A stretch of 64,000 bases of DNA from Vicia villosa (taxonomy: Eukaryota; Streptophyta; Magnoliopsida; Fabales; Fabaceae). Positions 21,401 to 32,900 of this stretch are shown piece by piece (within the stretch, counting starts at the first letter, position 1; every line of letters starts with the position of its first letter). The DNA is taken from the NCBI RefSeq assembly GCF_029867415.1, contig NC_081183.1:50671133-50735132 (forward strand). The letters run 5' to 3'. Below the pieces are notes generated by a model, which was given only the letters and a program-made list of their open reading frames with translations, had not been told where the DNA came from and did no database searches. The position numbers and the translations under genes are program-made.

Positions 21401-23920
21401 ACCACAGTGATCTTGAATGAAAAAAATGAGCTGATTCCAACTCGCACAGTAACAGGGTGGCGAGTATGTATTGATTACAGAAGACTCAACACTGCGACAA
21501 GGAAGGATCATTTTCCTCTTCCTTTCATTGATCAGATGTTAGAGAGACTTGCAGGGTATGAGTATTACTGTTTTCTGGATGGATATTCGGGGTACAATCA
21601 GATTGCTGTAGCCCTAGAAGATCAGGAGAAGACTGCATTCACATGCCCTTATGGTATTTTTGCTTACAGACGGATGCCGTTTGGGTTATGCAATGCCCCA
21701 GCTACTTTTCAGAGATGTATGACATCTATATTCGCCGACATGCTTGAAAAGCATATGGAGGTGTTTATGGATGATTTTTCTGTTTTTGGTTCTTCTTTTG
21801 ACATTTGTTTAACTAACTTATCTCTTGTTTTGAAAAGGTTTCAGGAAACTAACCTTATTCTCAATTGGGAGAAGTGTCCTTTTATGGTGCAGGAAGGTAT
21901 CGTACTTGGCCACAAGATTTCCCATAAAGGAATTGAAGTGGACAAGGCCAAAGTGGAGGTGATAGCTAATCTTCCACCGCCCGTGAATTAAAAGGGGATA
22001 AGGAGCTTTATAGGACATGCAGGCTTCTATCGCAGGTTTATCAGAGACTTCTCAAAAGTGGCCAAACCATTAACTGATTTGCTTGTTAAAGATAAGCCCT
22101 TTAATTTTGATGGTAATTGTTTGACAACTTTTGAGACTTTAAAGAGTAAGATGAGTACTGCACCTGTTGTAATAGCCCCCGATTGGTCAGTACCTTTTGA
22201 AATAATGTGTGATGCTAGTGACATTGCTGTGGGGGCTGTTTTGGGACAAAGAAAGGACAAACTATTACATGTGATATATTATGCTAGTCATGTCCTTAAC
22301 CCGGCCCAAATGAACTATGCAACTACCGAAAATGAGTTGTTGGCCGTGGTTTATGCTTTTGACAAATTCAGGTCTTATTTGCTTGGGTCTAAGGTTATTG
22401 TTTATACTGATCATGCTGCTTTAAAGTATTTGTTTGCTAAGCAGGAATCCAAACCAAGACTTTTGAGATGGATACTTCTCCTTCAAGAATTTGATCTTGA
22501 AATCAAAGATAAAAAGGGGTGTGAGAATACAGTTGCAGATCACTTATCTCGCATGAACCCGATTAAGGAAACGGAGGAGGAGCATCCAATCCAAGACACA
22601 TTTGCTGATGAGAGAATCCTAGCTGTGATTGGAACACCATGGTTTGCTGACTATGCAAATTACTTGGTAGGTGGAGTTATACCTGATGATTTTAGTGCTA
22701 ACCAAAAGAAAAAGTTTCTTTATGATTGCAGGTTTTATTTGTGGGATGACCCATTCCTATACAAAAGGGGAGTGGATGGCCTAATCAGAAGGTGTATCCC
22801 CGAAGGAGAGCAGAGAGATATACTAAAGGCTTGTCATGATTCCGAGTATGGAGGACACTTTAGTGGAGATAGAACAGCAGCAAAAGTCCCCCAATCCGGG
22901 TTCTATTGGCCTACGCTATTCAAGGATGCCTATTACTTGGTTCGAGAATGTGACAGATGCCAAAGAACAGGTAACATCACGAGGAGAAACCAGATGCCAC
23001 AGAATTCAATGTTAGAGGTAGATCTGTTTGATGTGTGGGGTATTGATTTTATGGGACCGTTTCCACCATCGTTCGGAAAGAACTATATTTTGGTGGCAGT
23101 CGATTATGTGTCCAAGTGGGTAGAAGCTGTAGCATTAGCCACAAATGATGCTAAAGTAGTTGTGAGTTTTCTCAAACACAATATCTTTTCTCGGTTTGGG
23201 GTACCAAGAGCTTTGATTAGTGATGAAGGCACTCACTTCCTGAATAAGCTTATGGAGACTTTGCTAAAGAAATACAATGTGAAGCACAAGATTGCAACAC
23301 CGTATCACCCTCAGACGAGTGGACAGGTGGAAGTGTCCAACAGGCAGATCAAGCAGATATTGGAAAAGACCGTTAATGCTTCTAGGATAGACTGGGCTGT
23401 GAAATTGGATGACGCGCTCTGGGCTTACAGGACAGCATTCAAAACACCTATAGGTATGTCTCCGTATCAGCTTGTTTATGGTAAAGCTTGTCATCTGCCA
23501 CTCGAACTCGAGCACAAGGCATTTTGGGCCACCAAATTCTTAAACCTCGATCCCAAAAAAGCTGATGGTTCCCGAATTCTTCAACTCCATGAGTTAGAAG
23601 AATTTAGGAACTATGCGTATGAAAATGCCAAAATATATAAAGAAAACACAAAAAAATGGCATGATCAAAGGATCGAGAAGAAAGAATTTTGGGAAGGGCA
23701 GTTTGTTTTATTGTTTAACTCCAGATTGAAGCTATTCCCTGGGAAATTAAAGTCAAGGTGGTCCGGACCGTTTGTGGTCACGAAAGTATTCCCTCATGGA
23801 GCAGTGGAGGTTAAAAACCCAAGTAACGGGGATATTTTCAAAGTCAACGGACAGAGGTTAAAACCTTACCATCAAGTCCAAGAGGTAGGTTTGATACAAT
23901 ATCTTCGTCTCACATCTTGA
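18455..23920 (+). pseudogene. Athila B gag-pol polyprotein interrupted by one in-frame stop
   Basis: A single frame runs from the ATG at 18455 to the stop at 23918-23920, broken only by TAA at 21989-21991. In order it has gag (EWFYSLPAGSITTWQQM, about residues 60-290), a Cys-His motif (CEICAGPHFAIHC), a Q/P/Y-rich linker, protease with LIDLGAS (about residue 656), RT with FMDD (about residue 1103), RNase H ([23 protein letters not shown]), and integrase. Integrase has its HHCC finger (CDRCQ) and DDE core ([25 protein letters not shown]). The stop falls after the RT core and before RNase H, at a point that stays open in Athila A. It looks like a lesion. Without it the polyprotein would have the usual Athila order and length. 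Confidence 0.93.
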
Positions 23921-23927
23921 TGTGGAG

Positions 23928-23980
23928 ACCGTCGAGCCATGCGACGTTAAACGAAGCGCTGCTTGGGAGGCAACCCAAGG
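23928..23980 (+). other. Conserved post-integrase noncoding element with hairpin (Athila B copy)
   Basis: It begins eight bases after the integrase stop. It shares GACCGTCGAGCCATGCGACG and GTTAAACGAAGCGCT with Athila A 9205-9258 (complement). The hairpin stem is CTTGGG (23962-23967) with CCCAAG (23974-23979) around AGGCAA. The stem differs from that of Athila A but stays paired. Noncoding conservation between two elements that have diverged nearly everywhere else outside pol suggests RNA function. Confidence 0.65.
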
Positions 23981-24066
23981 AAGGTACGCATTTTGTTTTA
24001 CCGCAAATTTCTTTCATTCAGTTAAAAAAAAAATATTTGAAAAAGTTGAAAAAAAAGTTGGCTGCC

Positions 24067-24379
24067 CATACGCGTATGAGACCTAGTATACGCGTATGGG
24101 ATATTGGATTCTGAGGTTTTGGGCACTGGGCAAATGCGTATCATACGCGTATGGAAGGCATGGTACGCAGCCATACGCGTATGAAATGTGGTACGAGATC
24201 TGGATACGCATTTTTGAATTTGTGACCGTTGGAAGTTGCGTATGAAGAGCACCATACGCGTATGAGTATGGTTCATACGAGATCCAAGTTTTCAACACAC
24301 AAAAATTTCACTGCCCATACGCGTATGAGGCGTATGATACGCGTATGGCTCGTCCATATTCGCGTATGATACGCGTATC
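24067..24379 (+). promoter_or_regulatory. ACGCGT palindrome array between integrase and ORF3 of Athila B
   Basis: Copies of CATACGCGTATG or variants begin at 24067, 24087, 24142, 24172, 24253, 24316, 24336, about 24357 (degenerate) and 24368. A TATA-like CTATTTATGC follows at 24393-24402. Pyrimidine-rich sequence with CTGCAG and TTTCAG acceptor-like sites comes next, then the ORF3 ATG at 24543. It is the same motif and order as in the LTR promoter. Confidence 0.6.
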
Positions 24380-24542
24380 ATTTTCTGGACCCACTATTTA
24401 TGCTTTTTCTTGTCATTTCTGATCATTTTTCTGTTTTTGCATACGCACAGTTCTCGTATTGCTCTCATTTTATCTGCAGAATTGTGGATTTTTGTGTGTC
24501 TGTGACTAAGTTTTCAGGTTACATTGTTCTTTCTTCTCAACC

Positions 24543-25847
24543 ATGGCCCCATATGATCGAAACAGATTCAGATCTGCTGCACACTTTGCAAAATTTGAGA
24601 GTTTAACCACCAGAAACATCATTGAAGAAAGATCCTGGACGTTAACACCCGAGGAACTACCTGAAGTCCACACTGTTCTTCAGGAGCAGAAGTTAACATA
24701 TTTGAATGAGCGGATTAAACCTGTGAGCAGAGTTTTGATCCAAGAATTTTATGCCAACGCCTTCAGAACAGACTCAGAAATTGATCCAGTGTTGGAATCT
24801 CGAGTTCGGGGTAAAAGAATAAACTTTAGTGCTGATAAGATTAATCGTATTCTGAAATCAAAACCTCTCGAGGAACATTGTCACTATCAAGAGATGAAAA
24901 TGTCCATGAGAAGATTCTGGTCATTTAACGAGATGAAAAATTTGTTGCTTCAAGAAGGAAAGGACTGGCACCCTACTACAAGAGCCTCGCCTTCAAAGAT
25001 GATGGTTGTGGATTTGGCCCCTATTCCAAAAGCTTGGGCTTTCTTTGTCCATCACACTCTGAGCACCAATCAAAGCGGCTCTGATTTAATTGCTGAAAGA
25101 GCAATGTTGCTGTATTTTTTTCTGACCCACCGTCCTGTGAACATTGGGCGGATCATCTCTTCTGATATTGACGACATAGCGCAATCTTCTTCCAAGAAAG
25201 CGCTCGGTCATGCTTCTGTGATTTATTTGTTGTGCAGGAAAGCAGGCGTTCCAGATCTTGATGGACCAGTGGTTAGACCGGCTAAATCATTAGGGTCGAG
25301 TTGGTTGTCCCTCGTTGCACCTCACAATACTCAGACTGAAGAACCTAGAGATGATGGTTCAGGACCGAGTGGCACAACGAGACCTGAGAATACCACCTCC
25401 GCACCAAAGAGTACTACTGCTCCAGATGCTTCTGCATCTGTTCCATCATCTTTTGCTGCAGATATGATGGATGAAAACTCTCGGTTGTATCGGTTTATGA
25501 TGTCAAGTTGGTGTATGTGGCAAGACCAGTGCCTGCAGATGGGGATTCCAGCACGCTATATGTGTCACCAGACTGATTTGTGGAATGATGCTCAGCGCTT
25601 CCGTGATCGTTACTCTGGCACTTCAGATGATCCTTCTTTTGGAATCATTCGCATTCCGGGATTCCCTGCGCCATTTCAGATGGGGTGGCCCTTTATCCCG
25701 CAAGAACAGCCACATCAGCAAACCCCTAACCCGCAGCCGAATGTATCCCCAATAGATGCATTTGTTCAGGGGACACCTTTTGATATCGATGAGCACATCA
25801 GTTTTGATGCGGATATGCAGGACAGGGATGGAAGAACTGACGCATAG
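24543..25847 (+). CDS. Athila B ORF3, envelope-position protein with plant transposon-type domain
   Basis: An intact 434-codon ORF whose ATG follows a CAACC context and acceptor-like sites. The N-terminal two thirds match the putative plant transposon protein type of domain (VLIQEFYANAF, RGKRINFSADKINRIL, RAMLLYFF). A low-complexity S/T/P/G-rich linker follows (about residues 265-310). The C-terminal region is W/M/Q/P-rich. It corresponds to the broken ORF3 of Athila A. No signal peptide or transmembrane segment is obvious, so an envelope function is not supported by the sequence itself. The biochemical role is unknown. Confidence 0.85.
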   Translation: MAPYDRNRFRSAAHFAKFESLTTRNIIEERSWTLTPEELPEVHTVLQEQKLTYLNERIKPVSRVLIQEFYANAFRTDSEIDPVLESRVRGKRINFSADKINRILKSKPLEEHCHYQEMKMSMRRFWSFNEMKNLLLQEGKDWHPTTRASPSKMMVVDLAPIPKAWAFFVHHTLSTNQSGSDLIAERAMLLYFFLTHRPVNIGRIISSDIDDIAQSSSKKALGHASVIYLLCRKAGVPDLDGPVVRPAKSLGSSWLSLVAPHNTQTEEPRDDGSGPSGTTRPENTTSAPKSTTAPDASASVPSSFAADMMDENSRLYRFMMSSWCMWQDQCLQMGIPARYMCHQTDLWNDAQRFRDRYSGTSDDPSFGIIRIPGFPAPFQMGWPFIPQEQPHQQTPNPQPNVSPIDAFVQGTPFDIDEHISFDADMQDRDGRTDA

Positions 25848-27232
25848 AGTTCTTTTGTTATCTTCTAGTTTGTTTGTTAGTTTTTATTTTGTTTCGATTG
25901 CTTCTAGTTATTTTGTGTTATGATGTACTTTGTTTTCGTTGTTTTTGTTTTATTTTAGTTTTATTTCTCTGTAATCGCCCATTGGGCATAACTTATTAAT
26001 GAATCCGTTGTTTTATCATTCAGTATGAATTTCTTGTTTATAGAGATGGTGGTTCTAACTAAATGGGTGACATCGATTCTAGACTCCACAAACGTGTAAA
26101 TCATCCAATCATGTTACCTCATTCATAGATACCTATGACTCAAGATCGGACGCACTTTAGTCAACGTCATCCTGAAAGCCTAACAGCTTTGTGACAACTT
26201 TAGTGAAGACGCACAATATGGAGAGCCATCAGGAGACCTGTCAAAATCAGCCTACCATGGTGAGATCAGATATAGCCGATTATTCATTCATTTCCAAGAG
26301 GGATATTCAGGTATGATTCTACTATTCAGAGTTTGCATGCGTCCTTTTCTGTTGTATACGGCATAATAACACACTGAGGCAAGTTTTTTCTTTCACCCTA
26401 GAGCCTTTTGTAGTCACGTGATCTTGATTATCCCTTGTTCCCCATTTTCGAGCTTATAAAAAAAAACAAAAAAAAGATATCTTTTCTTTCTCTCTCTACC
26501 TGGTTAAATGTCACCTTCCCCTGTTTCAAGTATGTAAGTTACAATTGTTGGTTTATCGGCTTTTATGTAAGTTTGGGGTTGCTCATGGAATAGCAACGTG
26601 TAAGTTTGGGGTAGCTATGCGATGATATTCAAAAGATGAACTCACAATATGAGTACCTTTATAAAAAACAAAAAACAAAAGAAAAAGAGTTGAAAAAAAG
26701 AAAAAAGAGAAAGCTTACAATGAAAAGGTACTCATAAATAAGTGCATGGAACTACCCGAAGACATTTCCAAGAGACCCAGCAGTAACCGTGTTTAGTAAT
26801 GAGACGTATAGACACATACTTGAGACTTGTAACCTTCATCTTTTTGTTTTTATTCCACCTTAACCCGAGCCCCATTACATCCTTAAAGACCTCGAAAAAG
26901 TGTGTGACTTATGCATGTTAACAAGGATTAGGATTCATTCGAATTATTGAGTGAGTATTACATACCATGAAGTTGAGTGTAAACACATGAACCCCTGAGA
27001 GAACTGGTGAGAGTGTGAAAGAAGCTGACAGGTCGAATGATGTTTCAAAACGGAAGTGTCTCTAAGCGATGGTGGCATAAAGTTGGAAGAATTAAAGGGT
27101 GATCGCGAAATGAGATGCGAAAGATTTCACAGGTATTGTGGTAAGAGTTTTGTTTCAAATAAGTTTGGGGTGATATGATTGGTCTTGATTTGAAGTTGCT
27201 TGAGGACAAGCAACAATTTAAGTTTGGGGTTG
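25848..27232 (+). other. Athila B 3' untranslated region with repeated PPT-like tracts
   Basis: Noncoding. AAGTTTGGGGT occurs four times (26569, 26602, 27161, 27220). The last is the PPT just before the 3' LTR. A-rich and CT-rich simple sequence lies around 26457-26505 and 26660-26710. Confidence 0.8.
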
Positions 27233-28609
27233 TGATCAGTCACCATTTTTGTTAGTATTTCACCATTTAAAAAGTAAGAATTCAGGTAAACTGTTTGATT
27301 TAACACGCGGTTTTAAGTTATCTTTGTTCTTTTCAGTAAAAAGTATTTTGCTTAAGGCAATCTCTTTCTGGTTTCTTTTTACGCTCTTTTTGGTATAATT
27401 AGTGGTTTCAGGTTTATGAGCATGGATGTCCAAGATTAGGAGCACAAAAGCTGGGACAAGCAAGAAAGGAAGAAAATCCAAGTCAAGGCAGCCCATACGC
27501 GTATGGACCTTCTGATACGCGTATAGCTCAATCAGCCACAAGTCCCATACGCGTTCCTTAAAATCCAAGGCAAAAATCAAGTCTGATCATACGCGTATGG
27601 GAATTGTCATACGTGTATGCCCCCTAGCCTATACGCGTCTCATACGCGTTTTGTTGAAATCATGTGAAAAATTGACTCTGCCCATACGCGTATAGGGAGT
27701 ATCATACGCGTATGAGGCCCAAAATGTTGCCCATCTCAGACCTATATAAACCAGTACTGCGAATTTCACCGTGTTGGACGATTTTGGACTGCAAAGACAC
27801 GTTCAGAGCGCTGGAGAACTCAGAATTTGGCAAAGGTTTCACATCATTCAAGAGTTTACACAATTGAAGATTGATTCCTCCACAGATTTTGTAATGACAA
27901 CAATTATTTTCATTGCTTTGTTTTTTATTATGAGTAGCTAAACCCCCTTTTGCTAAAGGGGGTGACCCTGATTCTGAATGTAATGAATTCGTATTTTTCA
28001 ATGCAGTAATTTTGTTATTCATGGTTAAATTGATTTGTTCTTGTTATCGTTCTTAATGCATAAACCGTCGGAAAAACGGATTATGAGTTTTTATAAATAT
28101 TAAGCTGGGCAGCTATTGTTTATCGACCTGAATAAGAACATGGGATAATAAATATTATCTAGGACTAGAAATATTTTATCTTGACCGGAAAATTCTCGAT
28201 ATTGGATGCTTGATCATTACCGTAATTGACTATGGACATAGAAGTTAGGGTTTGTGTTCAAAGATCTTCTGACTAAGGATTTAGGCTTAGATGCTCTAGA
28301 GAACCGGTAATCAATTGCTGTGAAGTATATTATTGCATTGAGAAGTCGAAATTATTGCAGGCAGAATCATTCACCTACCTTTAGCATACTGCTCATATCT
28401 GTTATTCGTTTAACTAATTTATTCGCTATTTCTCAATTGCATATTTTAATCGTTTTCTTATAAACCAAACCATTTACCAGTGACCTTTTGTTTAATTGCA
28501 ATCATATTAAAACTCTATATCCTCAAGCAGTCCTTGAGATCGACATTCGGAGAAAACTCCTTTTATCACTACAATAGGCAAAAATAGTACACTTGCTATT
28601 TTCCTATCA
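27233..28609 (+). repeat. Athila B 3' LTR
   Basis: A 1377-bp LTR matching 16932-18308. It is followed by the GTTTT duplicate and then the rest of the copia LTR. Confidence 0.95.
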
Positions 28610-28614
28610 GTTTT

Positions 28615-29124
28615 TAAGTTCTAGCTTTCTTGTGAGCCAAACAATCATCATGATGATTGTCTTGGTTTAGGTGTTTTTTTGTTTGAGTTGTAAGAGGTAC
28701 TTGAAGCTTTTAAGCAAGAGTATCATTGTACTTGATTGAAGCTTTTAAGCAAAATCAAGTTGTGTCCTTGAAGTGTGTCTTCTGTTCATATTGGTTGTGG
28801 GTTATTCATCACAGCTGTGATTGAGGGGGAGCGAGTAGGATCTCTGATCTAAGTAGTATTAGATTGAAGTTGCATTGGGTAGATATTAAGTGAAAGGTGT
28901 AGTCTTGATGTGTATTACTCTGAATTGATACTACTTATAGTGGACTTCCTCCCTGGCTTGGTAGCCCCCAGACGTAGGTGTGTTTGCACCGAACTGGGTT
29001 AACAAATCACTCGTGTTATTTGTTATTAGTCTGTTTTCTATTCTTGTTCATTATTATAAAATTGTTCAGATAGGTAGTGTCGTGACATCCTTTTCGACAT
29101 CACATATCTGATTCCAGAATTTCA
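28615..29124 (+). repeat. Copia 5' LTR, second part
   Basis: Continues the copia LTR after Athila B and matches 36793-37303 with one fewer T in a T run. It ends AATTTCA directly before the PBS. Confidence 0.93.
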
Positions 29125-29126
29125 AT

Positions 29127-29138
29127 TGGCATCAGAGC
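29127..29138 (+). other. Copia primer binding site (initiator-Met type, one mismatch)
   Basis: TGGCATCAGAGC lies two bases after the LTR. The common copia PBS complementary to initiator tRNA-Met has T at the fourth position, so this copy has a single C mismatch. Confidence 0.8.
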
Positions 29139-29196
29139 AGGCACCCTGCCTGTTTTGCTTACTGGGTGAGATCTAGGGACAGTATTTTCTGGTACT

Positions 29197-29922
29197 ATGG
29201 ACAAGGAAGGTGGTGTATTTGTGAACAGACCACCCGTTCTGGATGGTTCTAATTATGATTATTGGAAGCCTCGTATGGTGGCTTTTCTGAAATCCGTGGA
29301 TAGTAAAGCATGGAGAGCTGTAAACAAGGGATGGGAACACCCTGTCACTATTGGAGAAGATGGCAAGGCAACTCTTAAACCTGAGGAAGAATGGAGCAAA
29401 AATGAGGAGGAATTGGCGCTTGGCAACTCTAAAGCTTTAAATGCTTTATTCAATGGAATTGATAGGAATATATTCAGACTAGTACACCATTGTGAACTAG
29501 CCAAAGATGTCTGGGATACCCTCAGAACTACTCATGAAGGCACTTCCAAAGTGAAGATGTCAAGACTTCAGTTGCTAACTACAAAGTTTGAAAATCTAAG
29601 GATGAAAGATGATGAAAGTATTCATGATTTTCACATGAATATACTTGAAATTGCTAATACCTCAGGAGCTTTAGGAGAAAAAATGTCTGATGAAAAGCTG
29701 GTGAGAAAAATCCTTAGATCCTTGCCTAAGAGATTTGATATGAAAGTTACAGCTATAGAAGAGGCACAGGATATCAGCAATATGAAGGTAGAAGAATTAA
29801 TTGGATCTCTTCAAACCTTTGAGATGGGGATCAGTGACAATTCTGAAAAGAAGAACAAAAGCATAGCTTTTGTGTCTAATTCTCAAGAAGAAGCAGAGGA
29901 AGACAATTTAACAAAATTATGA
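29197..29922 (+). CDS. Copia gag, N-terminal portion
   Basis: An ORF of 241 codons with the copia gag signature: [15 protein letters not shown] near the start, then [18 protein letters not shown] and [14 protein letters not shown]. It provides the capsid protein. It overlaps the next ORF by four bases (ATGA at 29919-29922). The following frame carries the gag zinc knuckles, so gag is interrupted by a one-base frame change in a short A run just before the overlap. Confidence 0.88.
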   Translation: MDKEGGVFVNRPPVLDGSNYDYWKPRMVAFLKSVDSKAWRAVNKGWEHPVTIGEDGKATLKPEEEWSKNEEELALGNSKALNALFNGIDRNIFRLVHHCELAKDVWDTLRTTHEGTSKVKMSRLQLLTTKFENLRMKDDESIHDFHMNILEIANTSGALGEKMSDEKLVRKILRSLPKRFDMKVTAIEEAQDISNMKVEELIGSLQTFEMGISDNSEKKNKSIAFVSNSQEEAEEDNLTKL

Positions 29923-32900
29923 GAAGAATGGATCAGAAGCCAAGACCCAATGTCAAGAACATCTCATCTGACACTAGTAGATCTTATGACTCTAGCAGAA
30001 GAGTAAAACCTGAAGAAAAGTACAATCACAGCAAAGGAATTCAGTGTCATGGATGTGAAGGGTATGGACATATTAGAGCTGAATGTCCCACTTATCTCAA
30101 GAAACAAAAGAAAGGACTGTCAGTCTCCTGGTCTGATGAAGATTCTGAGAGTGATTTTGAAGAAGAGTCAGCCAAACATGTCACAGCCCTTACTGGTGTG
30201 TGTAATTCTGATGAAGATTCTAGTGAAGATGATCTAACCTTTGAAGAACTGGCAGCCTCTTATAGGAAGCTGTGTATCAGAAGTGCTGAAGTTTGTCAAC
30301 AAGGTGAAAAGCAGAAGAAATACATAGTTCAGTTGGAGGCTGATAACAAAGGACTTATTAAAACAATATCTGAACTAAACAATGAAATTACCATGCTAAA
30401 ATCCAAACTTGATCAGATGTCAAAATCAGTCAAAATGTTGAACAGTGGTTCGGATATGTTGGAGGAGATTCTACAGATTGGAAAGAGTTCAGGAGATATG
30501 TCTGGTATAGGATTTGTTGGTGCAAAGAAACATCCTCAAGATGGTAGTAGTGCTAAACCTGAACCTGAGATGTTGAACCCGATGTCAAAACATGTGACTC
30601 AACATCAGGACAAAAGTAAAATGAAGAGAAAATTTCAAAGATGGAGATGCCATTACTGTGGTAGATTTGGACACATTAAGCCCTTCTGCTTCAGATTATA
30701 TGGATACCCAGATCAAGCTCCATACTACAGACCCAAGCAAATCATGCCAATCAAGAAGCAACAATGGATACCTAAAAATATGGCTTTAATAGCTCATACA
30801 TCTCTTAGAGTATCAACCAAAGAAGATTGGTATTTTGACAGTGGATGCTCCAGACACATGACTGGAATCAAGAATCTGTTAGTTGATATCAAAAATCATT
30901 CTACTAGCTATGTAACCTTTGGTGATGGAGCTAAAGGAGAAATCAAAGGGGTTGGAAAACTAGATTGTTCAGGAGTTCCAAATCTGGAGGGTGTTTTGTT
31001 GGTCAAGGGCTTGACTGCTAATCTCATAAGCATTAGTCAACTTTGTGACCAAGGATACCAAGTTAACTTAACTAAAGCTGAGTGTGTGGTTACTAATGAA
31101 GGAAAGGAAGTAGTAATGAGGGGAGTCAGATCCAAAGATAACTGTTACTTGTGGGTTTCTCATGAATCTAGCTACTCAACTGTATGTTCTAAAGAAGAAG
31201 AAGCAAAGTTGTGGCATCAAAGACTTGGTCACCTTCATCTAAGAGGTATGAAAAGGATTATTTCTATGGAAGCTGTGAGAGGAATTCCCAAGTTACAAAT
31301 TGATGAAGGAAGAATATGTGGTGAATGTCAGGTAGGAAAACAAACCAGGATGTCACATCCAAAGGTTAGACATCTGACTACTTCCAGAGTTCTAGAACTG
31401 CTTCATATGGACTTGATGGGACCTATGCAAATGGAAAGTCTTGGTGGAAAGAAATATGCTTATGTGGTTGTGGACGACTACTCTAGATACACTTGGATAA
31501 ACTTCATCAGAGAGAAGTCAGATGTGTTTGATGTATTCAAAGACCTGTGTCAAAGAATTCAAAGGGAAAAGGAAAATGATGTTGTGAGAATCAGAAGTGA
31601 TCATGGAAAGGAATTTGAGAATCAAAAGTTTGCTGATTTCTGCTCCTCTGAAGGAATACACCATGAATTTTCATCTCCTATTACTCCACAGCAAAATGGG
31701 GTTGTTGAAAGGAAAAATAGAACCATTCAAGAATCAGCCAGAGCTATGATTCATGCTAAGAAACTCCCTATTTATTTCTGGGCTGAAGCCATGAATACTG
31801 CCTGTTATGTTCATAATAGAGTTACCTTAAGGAAGGGAACCTCTACCACTTTGTATGAGATCTGGAAGGGAAGAAAACCCACTGTCAAATACTTCCATGT
31901 GTTTGGTAGTAAGTGTTACATTCTTGCTGATAGAGATCACAGAAGGAAGATGGATTCCAAGAGTGATGAAGGGATTTTTCTGGGCTACTCTACAAACAGC
32001 AGAGCCTATAGAGTTTTCAACTCAAGAACCAGAATAATCATGGAATCCATAAATGTAGTGGTTGATGATGTTCACAAACAAGCAGATGTCACAGATGATG
32101 TTGGAACATTCTGGGAACCCGCAGCTGAAGGATCTAAGAAAGAAGATGATTGCAGTCCTACTGTTACAGAAGCTGAAGCTGAACCCTCTAACAAAGGACC
32201 CTCTATAAGAGTTCAAAAAGATCATCCTAGTGAACTTATTATAGGAGATCCCAACAGTGGAGTTGTTACAAGGTCAAGAGAACAGGTCTCAAACTCTTGT
32301 TTTGTATCAAAAATTGAACCCAAGAATGTTAAGGAAGCATTGACAGATGAGTTTTGGATTAATGCTATGCAGGAAGAACTAGGCCAGTTTGAAAGGAATG
32401 AAGTATGGGAGCTGGTTCCAAGACCTAAAGGTACAAATGTCATTGGAACAAAATGGGTTTACAAGAATAAGTCAGATGAACTGGGAACTATTATCAGAAA
32501 CAAAGCAAGGCTAGTTGCTCAAGGATACACTCAAGTTGAAGGAATTGACTTTGATGAAACTTTTGCTCCTGTTGCTAGACTTGAGTCAATTAGATTGTTG
32601 TTAGGAGTTGCTTGTATTCTAAAATTCAAACTACACCAGATGGATGTGAAGAGTGCTTTCTTAAATGGATACTTGAGTGAGGAAGTTTATGTGGAACAAC
32701 CTAAAGGCTTTGCTGATCCAAACCATCCTGATCATGTGTACAAACTAAGAAAAACTCTTTATGGCCTGAAACAAGCTCCTAGAGCTTGGTATGAGAGACT
32801 AACTGAGTTTCTTACTAGTAATGGTTATAGGAAAGGAGGGATAGATAAAACTCTTTTTGTTAAAGATGAAGGAGGAAAGATCCTGATTGCTCAAATCTAT

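Larger units (their letters stand above)
16932..28609 (+). mobile_element. Athila-type Ty3/gypsy retrotransposon (Athila B), nested in the copia 5' LTR
   Basis: Two 1377-bp LTRs (16932-18308 and 27233-28609) begin TGATCAG and end CCTATCA. They are flanked by the 5-bp duplication GTTTT (16927-16931 and 28610-28614). About eight LTR differences were counted by eye (about 0.6%). It holds a tRNA-Asp-type PBS, a gag-pol ORF with one in-frame stop, a conserved post-integrase hairpin, a CGCG-box array, an intact ORF3 and a 3' UTR with four PPT-like tracts. It is the youngest insertion by nesting order. Confidence 0.95.

Noticed and set aside
24022..24298. Minus-strand frames encoding Y/T/R/M-rich peptides across the ACGCGT array
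   Set aside because: The composition is simply the translation of the palindromic repeat. There is no start context or family match.
24543..25847. Calling Athila ORF3 a true envelope glycoprotein
   Set aside because: No signal peptide, transmembrane segment or cysteine pattern is visible. Only its position after integrase is envelope-like.
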